A stretch of 5,236 bases of DNA from the NCBI GenBank assembly GCA_027365715.1, contig DAHXLZ010000128.1, positions 1 to 5,236 of the forward strand, read 5' to 3'. Positions 1 through 5,236 of the stretch are shown one piece after another; position 1 is the stretch's first letter; the number at the start of each line of letters is the position of its first letter. The notes under the pieces are model-generated. The model saw nothing but the letters and a program-made list of their open reading frames with translations. It did no database searches and was not told the origin of the DNA. The translations under genes and the position numbers were made by a program. The stretch is from Methanomassiliicoccales archaeon. GTDB lineage: Archaea > Thermoplasmatota > Thermoplasmata > Sysuiplasmatales > Sysuiplasmataceae.

Positions 1-1
1 T

Positions 2-475
2 GGCCCGATCCTGCTGCGCGATGTTGTGCCAGGCGACTTTCCTGTTTTCTTCGAGCAGCAGCTGGACGAGGCAAACCGGATGGCTGCATTCACCTCAGAG
101 AACCCTGGCGACGGGGATGCTTTCCTGGACCACTGGAAAAAGATCATGGCAGACAACACCAGTACCATCGGAACAATTGTTTTCGACGGCAAAGTTGCCG
201 GGCATGTGCTGAAATACATGAATGGGGACAGGCCTCAAGTCTCCCATTGGATCGGGAGGGGTTACTGGCGCAGGGGAGTTGCAACCGCCGCTCTGCAGAA
301 ATTCCTGCAGCTGGTCAGGGAGCGCCCGATCTACGCCAGAGTTGCAAAGGACAATGCAGGGTCGTTCAGAGTGCTGGAGAAGTGCGGGTTCAGGATAACC
401 GGCGAAGGCAGCGGCTATGCCAACGCCCGTCGGGAAAACACCGAGGAATTCATCATGGCGCTTGGCAATGAATGA
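2..475 (+). CDS. GNAT-family N-acetyltransferase, 5' end cut off
   Basis: The reading frame is already open at base 2 (GPILLRDVVPGD...), and this stretch is the usual first strand of a GNAT domain, so the true start lies left of the window; the internal GTG at 26 is unlikely to be the start. The acetyl-CoA binding signature is clear: GRGYWRRGVATAAL, about nt 251-292, matches the motif A loop (Q/R-x-x-G-x-G/A). It is followed by DNAGSFRVLEKCGF, about nt 352-393, the typical motif B 'N..S..vlEK.GF'. The protein ends at a TGA (473-475), and its visible length, about 157 residues, is nearly a full single GNAT domain of the RimJ/RimL-like branch (Acetyltransf_3). These enzymes move an acetyl group from acetyl-CoA to an amine in the cytoplasm; the acceptor here cannot be deduced. 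The permease start is 101 nt downstream, behind its own promoter-like box, so co-transcription is doubtful. Confidence 0.9.
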   Translation, partial: GPILLRDVVPGDFPVFFEQQLDEANRMAAFTSENPGDGDAFLDHWKKIMADNTSTIGTIVFDGKVAGHVLKYMNGDRPQVSHWIGRGYWRRGVATAALQKFLQLVRERPIYARVAKDNAGSFRVLEKCGFRITGEGSGYANARRENTEEFIMALGNE

Positions 476-527
476 TGTGCCCTCCGGTCCCGGACAGGAT
501 GATGATTTGTATCCGTCCAGTCCCCCC

Positions 528-545
528 CAAGCAAGCGTAATATAT
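528..545 (+). promoter_or_regulatory. Putative archaeal promoter of the permease
   Basis: CAAGCAA (528-534) is followed closely by TAATATAT (538-545), the most AT-rich run between the GNAT stop and the permease ATG. The centre of the AT box is about 35 nt before the ATG at 577. With the usual 25-27 nt spacing from TATA box to start site, transcription would begin near 567 and give a leader of about 10 nt. The assignment rests on position and composition only. Confidence 0.4.
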
Positions 546-576
546 CGCCTGCAGGTTCCGATCGACGAGAACAAGG

Positions 577-1857
577 ATGAGCGATGGTAGGCAGGGCGCA
601 TCCCTGAGGAAAGCGATCAAGCTCCGTCATGCTGTCGCTCTATATGTGAGTTCTGTTCTTGGTTCAGGCATCCTTCTACTTCCAGGTCTTGCCGCCATAG
701 TCGCAGGTCCCGGCTCGCTTCTTGCATGGCTGCTGCTTTCGATCGCAAGTTTTCCATTCGCCTTCACCTTCGCCTCTCTATCATCGAGAAAGCCCGAATC
801 AGGTGGAATTTACTCCTTCGCAAAGGAGGCATTCGGGCAGCGTGCTGCAACCCTAACAGGCTGACTTTTTGCACTCTGGGTTATCACGGGAGCACCGGCA
901 GTCTCGCTCATTGCCGCCTCCTATCTCGGTTATGCATTCCCCCTGAACCGTGCAGAGACTCTACTTCTCGCTTCACTCATCCTTTTCACCGCCTTTGCAG
1001 TCAATTACCGCGGTATCGTGATAAGCAACAGGCTGCAGCTTGCAACAGTCGTTGCGATTGTGGGTTTGCTTGTTGTGACGATAATCTCCGCCTCTTTCTT
1101 TGTAAGGCAGGGCAACTTCGGACCCTTCCTGCCGGATGGTCTGTTGCCCGTGGGAACGGCGGCAGCCCTTATTTTCTGGTCATACCTCGGCTACGAAAAT
1201 GTATCCAATGTGGCCGAAGAATTCGAGAACCCGGAGAGGGATTTCAGAAGAAGCATTGTGCTGAGTGTTCTTCTGATAAGCGGTCTGTACATATCTGTCT
1301 CATTTGTCACCGTGGGCACCCTCGCCTACAAGGCAGGCGGCAACATAGCACCCTTTGCTGTAATGCTTTCGCACATCCTCGGGGTCTACGGAGCAGCTGG
1401 AACTGCCGTTCTGGCAGTGTTCATCATCTTCGGGACAGTCAATGCGTACACGACGGGAATGTCGAGGGTTTTCTATGCAGTTTCGAGGGACGGTGGATTT
1501 CCACGTGCACTGGACCATGTTCATCCCAGGACAAGGGTCCCGGATCGAGCCTTGATTGCGATGTTCGTTCCGATGATACCATCATTTGTGATTTATTATA
1601 TGCTGAATGTCAGTCTTGAGACCGCTTTACTCATACCCAGCGGTGCAGCCATTGTTGTTTATGTCGTAGGCTCTGCCGCCGGTGTCAGGGTTCTTGGAAA
1701 TGCAGGCAGAGCCTCGGGCAGAAGAAAGGCACCCTTGCTGCCGGCCATCTCGCTTGCGATTTCCCTTATTGTTCTTCCGTTTGTCGGGTGGTACCTGCTG
1801 TTCAGCGTCGCCATGTGCATCGCAGCGCTGATATACTCTGTGTTCTCCAGTCGTTGA
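577..1857 (+). pseudogene. YjeH-like amino-acid permease (APC superfamily) interrupted by one in-frame TGA
   Basis: A single frame runs from ATG 577 to TGA 1855-1857 (426 codons), broken only by a TGA at 862-864 (codon 96). Both sides belong to one protein. The first 95 residues carry the APC TM1 signature GSGI (29-32) and the cytoplasmic stretch up to TM3. The part after the stop continues with TM3 and, after it, FWSYLGYE (200-207) and FENPERDF (216-223), typical of the APC superfamily. From memory of E. coli YjeH (418 aa, methionine/branched-chain amino-acid exporter), length and motifs agree along the whole chain, and its TGWLF lines up with TG-stop-LF here. The hydrophobic pattern fits about 12 membrane helices, so the role would be amino-acid transport, probably efflux, in the cytoplasmic membrane. 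TGG encodes Trp at codons 51, 101 and 201, and TGA ends this and other genes, so wholesale recoding of UGA is unlikely. If the stop is real and not read through, only a 95-aa fragment is made; a restart at GTG 1018 would lack TM1-3. The family is certain enough; the functional state is open. Confidence 0.85.
862..864 (+). other. In-frame TGA at a conserved Trp position of the permease
   Basis: Codon 96 reads TGA within ACA GGC TGA CTT TTT. The family consensus at this site, recalled from YjeH-type proteins, is T-G-W-L-F, so one G-to-A change (TGG to TGA) explains the stop. No frameshift accompanies it, and the next 330 codons are undamaged. The base after the stop is C, a context known elsewhere to weaken UGA termination, but that alone does not show readthrough. 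Confidence 0.9.
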
Positions 1858-1912
1858 AATATCGCTGATGAAACGCCCGGTAGATCGAAATTAGATCGTT
1901 GTTGAAATATCG
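1853..1912 (+). repeat. Pair of 12-nt direct repeats after the permease
   Basis: GTTGAAATATCG occurs at 1853-1864 and again at 1901-1912, 48 nt apart. The first copy contains the permease stop codon. Between them lies a shorter pair, TAGATCG at 1881-1887 and 1892-1898. The rest of the gap 1858-2018 shows no gene or strong hairpin. The function is unknown; a small tandem duplication, an operator pair or chance are all possible. Confidence 0.5.
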
Positions 1913-2018
1913 ATGGCGCAAAGCTTATGAGCATTAGAAATCATCCAATCCCCTTCAATGATGCTTGTGGTGGCATGCGCTGGCCGGCGCTTTCCTTGAG
2001 AGGGGCACAGAAGCAAGT

Positions 2019-3008
2019 ATGGTGGTGTTGCTGAGAGTGTTGCAGGTTATCCACAGGAAATACTATTTCATGAATGGCGTCAGAGTCGTAGAAGAGAATG
2101 TAATGGCTGCATTGAAACGGATGAATATACCTTTCAGAGAAAGAACGATTTTTGTTACTGACCCTAAAAGGAGGCACTTCGGTACGGTGAGCGCATCGTT
2201 AAGCTCTGCAAGAGCTCAGGTGATATGCCCGAGGAATTCAATAAGTTTCACAACACTTGCTCCAGCGGATGTGCTTTATGTTCCAGATGTTGGGAGCCCT
2301 GACAGATCTACCAACGCGGTGTCGGACAGAATCCTGGAGTATTTCGACAGCACCTCGATAAAGAAGTCTAGGTCGATATTTACAAACACGAGGTACATGT
2401 CAGGAATTATCTCGCACAGATACAAAGTTCCCATGGATGAGATATATATTTTTCCGCTGCCGGTGGATGGTTCATTCAGCCCCTCTGCTCAAACCAGGAA
2501 TAATGAAATCGTCAGTGTGCTGAACGTCGGAAGACTCACCAAGCGGAGATTGAGGTTGCTTGAGGTGCCTGCGCTGTTGAGGAGAGTGAACATGAATAGG
2601 AATGTAACACTCTATCACGCAGGTCCCCAGTCAGAATATGACAGTATGCTGGTAGATTCCTGTAACCGCTCTGGAGTCGAGTATGTGAATTTAGGTCATG
2701 CTTCGAAACAGAGCCTTGTGGATTATTACAGAAAAGTTGACTTCTACATTTACCTGAGTGACCACGAAGGGTACAGCATTACTCCAAAAGAAGCTCTTGC
2801 GTGCGGCACTCCTGCACTTATATCACACAACCCTGTGCATGACGAGATATACAGCGGCAAGAAAGGTGTAATATGGTTTGACGGCCTTGATTCTGTCAGG
2901 CAGGCATCCGAAACACCACATTCTCCAACTTATGGCGATTGGGTGCATGATTACTCTTATGAAAAGCTGACAACTGAACTTGTCAACTTATGCGGCAAGC
3001 TGTCGTAG
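2019..3008 (+). CDS. GT-B fold glycosyltransferase, GT4-like
   Basis: The protein of 329 residues has the two-domain plan of GT4-type enzymes, which transfer a sugar from an activated donor to a growing glycan or lipid at the cytoplasmic face. The N-terminal half starts with a Rossmann strand (VLQVIHRKYY), then FMNGVRVVEENV, which sits where the family has GGVERVV. A hinge follows with TNTRYMSGIISHRYKV and FPLPVDG. The C-terminal half begins with VLNVGRLTKRR, the donor-phosphate loop region, and ends in the EX7E signature: E250 and E258 in EGYSITPKE, followed by ALACGTPALIS. I chose ATG 2019 because it lies just before the first strand; the frame stays open upstream to a TTG at 1965, whose 18 extra residues look unstructured. 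The usual 'KG' after GRL and the first Gly of GG are replaced (KR and NG). Donor and acceptor cannot be named. The gene is clearly AT-richer than the permease and MOSC genes, which suggests acquisition by transfer. Confidence 0.85.
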   Translation: MVVLLRVLQVIHRKYYFMNGVRVVEENVMAALKRMNIPFRERTIFVTDPKRRHFGTVSASLSSARAQVICPRNSISFTTLAPADVLYVPDVGSPDRSTNAVSDRILEYFDSTSIKKSRSIFTNTRYMSGIISHRYKVPMDEIYIFPLPVDGSFSPSAQTRNNEIVSVLNVGRLTKRRLRLLEVPALLRRVNMNRNVTLYHAGPQSEYDSMLVDSCNRSGVEYVNLGHASKQSLVDYYRKVDFYIYLSDHEGYSITPKEALACGTPALISHNPVHDEIYSGKKGVIWFDGLDSVRQASETPHSPTYGDWVHDYSYEKLTTELVNLCGKLS

Positions 3009-3368
3009 CATTCACGAGACTATTCATCTGCCGCACGACGATGAAGGGTATGGCGTGTAGTCGGCTCGATCGGGAAAAATGCGCCTTCCTTCATAAGCAA
3101 TTTTTGAATGAAGCAAGATCAAATTCGGTCGAACCCAAAGCCTGCCTGCCATTGCACAGTAAAACGAGGCACTCTCGCTCTCAGACCTCTTACGGATGAC
3201 ATGCAGCCGGGTGCGAGGCGTATCGTTATTCCAATCCAGTCGCTTATTTTCAGAGGAGTGCCCATAACCCGCCTGTTGAGAGGGCATTCAACACTCGTTT
3301 GATTTCACAGGCCGAGTGAACGAATCTGCAAGCAAAAGAATTTATTACTTGAGTCATTTGACTGATAT
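3009..3368. other. 360-nt stretch without a convincing gene
   Basis: Short open frames exist on both strands here (up to 87 codons), but none has a recognisable domain, a hydrophobic pattern or a supported start, and they overlap each other. What can be seen: a weak hairpin CTTCAT/ATGAAG (3089-3094 with 3108-3113) whose loop holds a run of five T (3101-3105), a possible weak terminator for the glycosyltransferase; and two mutually exclusive 6-bp stems, GTGCCC/GGGCAT (3258-3263 with 3282-3287, one G-T pair) and TGTTGA/TCAACA (3274-3279 with 3288-3293). The last 40 nt hold the promoter of the next gene. The rest may be gene debris or a small non-coding RNA; I cannot tell which. Confidence 0.5.
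3329..3347 (+). promoter_or_regulatory. BRE plus TATA box for leaderless transcription of the small membrane protein
   Basis: A purine-rich run AAAAGAA (3334-3340), fitting the TFB recognition element, directly precedes TTTATTA (3341-3347), a good archaeal TATA box. Its centre is 25 nt before the ATG at 3369, so transcription should start at or next to the A of the start codon, giving a leaderless mRNA. No Shine-Dalgarno sequence is present, in agreement. CAAGCAA (3329-3335) overlaps the left side of the purine run. This is the best promoter in the window. Confidence 0.7.
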
Positions 3369-3740
3369 ATGGCAACTGCAGTCCCGCCCGTTGATCAGCC
3401 TCAGATGCCTTACAGACAGACCAATGACAGGGATGCTGAAACCGCGAAGACGTTGGTACTTGTAGCCATGATATTTCAGATCATTTTCATTGCGATTGGA
3501 CTTTTCTTCTTTGTGTTTCTGCTTGGCGTTTTGTGGCTGATACTTGATTATGTACTTGTATATTCGAAAATAAGTGAAGGGAGACTGAATGAAGCTGAGA
3601 CTCCCTGTCTTGTTCTTGCCATACTGCAGCTGATACTGGGCGGAGTGATTCCGGGAATCCTGATGATTATCGCTTATGTCAAGATTAAGGATGCGATCAG
3701 AAGCAGGATGCCTGCCCCCTCGCCACCTCCCTCTTTCTGA
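3369..3740 (+). CDS. Small membrane protein of unknown function, 123 aa
   Basis: I do not recognise a named family. Residues 1-27 are polar, with a proline-rich start (VPPVDQPQMP) and several charges before the first helix. A long hydrophobic block follows at about 28-65, long enough for one extended or two closely packed membrane helices. A short charged loop at 66-77 (SKISEGRLNEAE) leads to a further helix at about 80-103 with a Gly-Gly-Val-Ile-Pro-Gly turn (91-96), then a basic stretch KIKDAIRSR and a proline-rich tail (PAPSPPP). The plan is therefore two or three helices with proline-rich tails at both ends. No signal-peptide cleavage site is apparent and no catalytic motif is seen. The leaderless promoter just upstream and the intact frame make it a real gene, probably transcribed alone: the next start lies 89 nt away behind its own AT-rich box. 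A role in the membrane, perhaps as a scaffold or partner of a larger protein, is a guess. Confidence 0.8.
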   Translation: MATAVPPVDQPQMPYRQTNDRDAETAKTLVLVAMIFQIIFIAIGLFFFVFLLGVLWLILDYVLVYSKISEGRLNEAETPCLVLAILQLILGGVIPGILMIIAYVKIKDAIRSRMPAPSPPPSF

Positions 3741-3784
3741 CTGCAACTGTTGGGTCACTGAATCATCCGGGCACTGGCTGTGAG

Positions 3785-3811
3785 TTATTAATTTAGGCAA
3801 GCAAGTAATTA
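3785..3811 (+). promoter_or_regulatory. Putative promoter region of the MOSC gene
   Basis: Two AT boxes lie before the ATG at 3830. TTATTAATTTA (3785-3795) is centred about 40 nt upstream and would give a leader of roughly 14 nt. TAATTA (3806-3811), directly preceded by CAAGCAAG (3798-3805), is centred about 21 nt upstream, slightly close for a leaderless start. No Shine-Dalgarno sequence precedes the ATG. Which box is used cannot be decided by eye. Confidence 0.4.
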
Positions 3812-3829
3812 CCTCTGCCCGGGGCAAGC

Positions 3830-4408
3830 ATGAGTGTTATCGAATTCAGGAATGAAAGGGAACTGTTGACTGGTTCCGTGCTGGCGGTCTGCCGCAGCAG
3901 GGAGCACACGTTCTCCAAGAAACCAGAGGAAAGAATACTGCTGTTGCCCGGACTGGGTGTGGAGGGGGATGCGCATATGGGGTCAAAGGTTCAGCACCGT
4001 TCAAGGGTTGCAAAAGATCCAAACCAGCCCAATCTTCGCCAGGTCCATCTCATCCAGTCTGAGCTCTTCTACGATCTTCGGAAGCTTGGTTATGAAGTGA
4101 GATGCGGTCAGATGGGAGAGAACATCACAACATCCGGCATTGACCTTCTTGGTCTTCCGGCAGGGTCACACCTTCACATCGGCAGTAATGCCATTGTTGA
4201 GATCACCGGTTTGCGAAATCCCTGCGCACAGCTTGATCAATTCCAGGACGGCCTCATGAGTGCCGTGCTCGACAGGGACCAGAAGGGCAATATTGTGAGG
4301 AAGGCGGGTGTCATGGCCATTGTGCTGGCGGGGGGAGAAGTGTGCCCGGGAGACGGTATAACTGTGAGATTGCCCGAAGGAATTCGAAGATCGCTTGAGG
4401 TTGTGTGA
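3830..4408 (+). CDS. Stand-alone MOSC-domain protein
   Basis: The whole 192-residue protein is one MOSC domain, the fold shared by molybdenum-cofactor sulfurase C-termini, mARC proteins and bacterial YiiM/YuaD. The landmarks appear in order: GVEGDAHMG (43-51), RQVHLI (70-75), GENIT (96-100), a beta-rich stretch with LPAGSHLHIG (109-118), TGLRNPCAQL (126-135) with the conserved cysteine C132, and GGEVCPGD (168-175) before the final strand. Known members handle sulfur or bind the molybdenum cofactor through the conserved cysteine, and YiiM takes part in detoxifying N-hydroxylated bases; which applies here is open. It is a soluble cytoplasmic protein with no signal peptide. ATG 3830 gives the normal N-terminus. 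The TGA stop (4406-4408) shares its last base with the ATG of a 29-codon ORF, and the VOC gene follows, so the three may form one transcription unit. Confidence 0.9.
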   Translation: MSVIEFRNERELLTGSVLAVCRSREHTFSKKPEERILLLPGLGVEGDAHMGSKVQHRSRVAKDPNQPNLRQVHLIQSELFYDLRKLGYEVRCGQMGENITTSGIDLLGLPAGSHLHIGSNAIVEITGLRNPCAQLDQFQDGLMSAVLDRDQKGNIVRKAGVMAIVLAGGEVCPGDGITVRLPEGIRRSLEVV

Positions 4409-4497
4409 TGGCAAATCTTTCCAGCGATGACAGCTCGGATTTCATTTCTGCGATGGTAATACGCAATGTGCTATTGCCCGGGATGAATGCGGATTGA
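4408..4497 (+). CDS. Possible 29-aa micro-ORF bridging MOSC and VOC genes
   Basis: ATG 4408-4410 overlaps the MOSC stop by one base (TGATG), and the frame ends at TGA 4495-4497, overlapping the TTG start of the VOC gene (TTGA, 4494-4497). It fills the whole gap between the two genes. The peptide begins MANLSSDDSSDFIS and ends NVLLPGMNAD; it has no recognisable motif. The double overlap is the pattern of translational coupling, so translation of this ORF could deliver ribosomes to the weak TTG start downstream. With only 29 codons and no comparison, chance cannot be excluded. Confidence 0.3.
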   Translation: MANLSSDDSSDFISAMVIRNVLLPGMNAD

Positions 4498-4853
4498 GCG
4501 AAATAAAGATCGGTTCAATTGTGATCGACTGCCGGAACTTTGAACAGATGATGAATTTCTGGCAGCATGTGCTGCACTATGTGCCGCTCTATCCGGCGGC
4601 GGGCGGATGGGTGATACTCACAGATCCGGCCCGGCGGGGTCCGAATGTGTCCATAAACCACGCCCCTGAAGTGGAAAATCACAAGAACCGCCTTCATCTC
4701 GACCTTTATGCCGGAGACCAAAAGGCAGAAGTGAACAGGCTTGTTGCCCTGGGCGCAAAGCTGCATCGCAGCCCTGAGCCGGGAGAGGATTTCGTTGTGC
4801 TTGAGGATCCTGGCGGGAATCTCTTCTGTGTTGTGGATGCAAAGGGCCGATAA
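4494..4853 (+). CDS. VOC-superfamily (glyoxalase/bleomycin-resistance-like) protein
   Basis: The 119-residue protein has the two beta-alpha-beta-beta-beta modules of the vicinal-oxygen-chelate fold. The first module is IGSIVIDCRNFEQMMNFWQHVL (6-27) with GGWVILTDP (37-45); the second opens with NRLHLDLYA (65-73), continues with the helix AEVNRLVALGAKL and closes with FVVLEDPGGNLFCVVD (100-115). The sequence fits the Glyoxalase_6 group. Family enzymes bind a divalent metal with His and Glu; H68 in RLHLDL is a plausible ligand, while the rest of the metal site is not obvious, so the protein could be an enzyme or a binding/resistance protein. The substrate is unknown. No ATG or GTG suits the N-terminus; TTG 4494 gives the typical start (SEIKIGSIVID). 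The frame is probably co-transcribed with the MOSC gene. It ends with TAA, 42 nt from the convergent glycosyltransferase gene. Confidence 0.85.
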   Translation: MSEIKIGSIVIDCRNFEQMMNFWQHVLHYVPLYPAAGGWVILTDPARRGPNVSINHAPEVENHKNRLHLDLYAGDQKAEVNRLVALGAKLHRSPEPGEDFVVLEDPGGNLFCVVDAKGR

Positions 4854-4895
4854 CCATCGGGTGAAACGCCGCCACTTGAATCAAAATGTGAGAAT

Positions 4896-5236
4896 TCAAA
4901 GCCTGAACTTGACAGCCAGATCAATCAGCGAGGTGAATTTGAGTATCGTTGAATCATCCCGGACCCGCCTTCTCTGCACCGCCTTGCGCTTCTCGTATGT
5001 GGAGGACAACTGCCTCACAAAGTCCTTCAACCCGATCAACCTGAATCTTGTTGCCTGTGAGTTCCCTTCCAGCACATTCCCCATCATCCGCCTTACGGCA
5101 GCAACTGTGAAAAGGGGCATTGCCACAATCAGGTTCCTCAATTGAAGATTCTTTATCATCATCATCGGATAGTTGCGTGCCTGATTCGCAAAACCGTAGC
5201 CGCTCAGGTTCATGCCTGTTCCATTGCCCAAGTGAA
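4896..5236 (-). CDS. Family 2-type glycosyltransferase, C-terminal part
   Basis: The minus-strand frame is open from the right edge to a TGA at 4898-4896, about 112 codons, and its start lies beyond the window. The visible part begins with H-L-G-N-G-T-G, like the His-Gly loop that closes the catalytic domain in many GT2 enzymes (H-x-G-x-x-T/S-G). It then has the aromatic and basic stretch GYGFANQARNYPMMMIKNL, an amphipathic hydrophobic segment (NLIVAMPLFTVAAV), a GLKDFV helix and the basic tail EKRKAVQRRRVRDDSTI, very typical of GT2 proteins of the rhamnosyltransferase-like type. The nucleotide-sugar site and DxD motif lie off-window, so donor and acceptor cannot be inferred. The TTG at 5231 is internal to the domain and is not taken as the start. 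The gene is convergent with the VOC gene; no clear terminator lies in the 42-nt gap. Confidence 0.75.
   Translation of the reverse strand, partial: HLGNGTGMNLSGYGFANQARNYPMMMIKNLQLRNLIVAMPLFTVAAVRRMMGNVLEGNSQATRFRLIGLKDFVRQLSSTYEKRKAVQRRRVRDDSTILKFTSLIDLAVKFRL

Noticed and set aside
95..601. 168-codon minus-strand ORF opposite the GNAT gene
   Set aside because: It is the antisense shadow of a clearly recognisable GNAT domain.
577..864. A separate 95-aa membrane protein, with a second gene starting at GTG 1018
   Set aside because: Both pieces and the 51 codons between them lie in one frame and together make a single continuous APC permease; only the TGA separates them.
726..1619. 297-codon plus-strand ORF covering the permease stop
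   Set aside because: It is a +1-frame shadow of the permease, rich in Cys, Arg and Ser with no domain, so it does not explain the TGA.
1018..1857. Reassignment of UGA to tryptophan in this organism
   Set aside because: TGA ends the GNAT, permease, small membrane protein, MOSC and minus-strand glycosyltransferase frames at sensible positions, and TGG is used for Trp throughout.
1927..2034. 35-codon ORF (MSIRNHPIPFNDACGG...) overlapping the glycosyltransferase start, as a leader peptide
   Set aside because: The composition looks random, ending in WWCC in the shadow of the glycosyltransferase frame, and there is no attenuator-like structure.
2998..3060. Short frame reading HLPHDDEGYGV just after the glycosyltransferase, resembling an EGYG motif of a duplicated enzyme
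   Set aside because: It ends in TAG after about 20 codons and the flanking frames show no further glycosyltransferase similarity; the likeness is too short.
3024..3287. 87-codon minus-strand ORF in the gap
   Set aside because: No domain, no supported start signal, and a composition unlike the neighbouring real proteins; it also overlaps other equally random frames.
3240..3310. Possible tRNA-like fold
   Set aside because: Stems are only 6 bp, there is no T-loop GTTCGA consensus, no anticodon arm and no acceptor pairing of 7 bp.

Overview
This looks like ordinary archaeal chromosome, probably Thermoplasmatota or a relative. That placement is an inference from promoter architecture, not from a marker gene. 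A purine-rich element plus TTTATTA sits about 25 nt before the ATG at 3369, as in leaderless archaeal transcription. Shine-Dalgarno sites are mostly missing, and two other starts have AT-rich boxes at similar distances. Protein-coding DNA hand-counts at about 55% G+C, except for an AT-richer glycosyltransferase gene (about 42%).

Layout, left to right. A GNAT acetyltransferase (2-475, +) is cut by the left edge. An APC-superfamily amino-acid permease resembling the YjeH efflux branch (577-1857, +) is complete in one frame, except for a single in-frame TGA at codon 96 where the family has tryptophan. A 161-nt gap with a 12-nt direct repeat leads to a GT-B (GT4-like) glycosyltransferase (2019-3008, +). 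A 360-nt stretch without a convincing gene (3009-3368) ends in the strongest promoter of the window, which drives a 123-aa membrane protein of unknown function (3369-3740, +). Next come a stand-alone MOSC-domain protein (3830-4408, +), a possible 29-codon micro-ORF (4408-4497) that overlaps both its neighbours, and a small VOC/glyoxalase-like protein (4494-4853, +). The C-terminal part of a family-2-type glycosyltransferase runs in from the right edge on the minus strand (4896-5236), convergent with the VOC gene.

The genes do not form one pathway. MOSC, micro-ORF and VOC look like one transcription unit, possibly for redox or detoxification chemistry. The two glycosyltransferases suggest surface-glycan or glycolipid work on either side of it. 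The most notable item is the permease TGA: a young nonsense mutation, a sequence error or, less likely, stop-codon readthrough. I see no CRISPR array, tRNA, rRNA, insertion sequence or phage gene, and no clear sign of a new multi-gene system.
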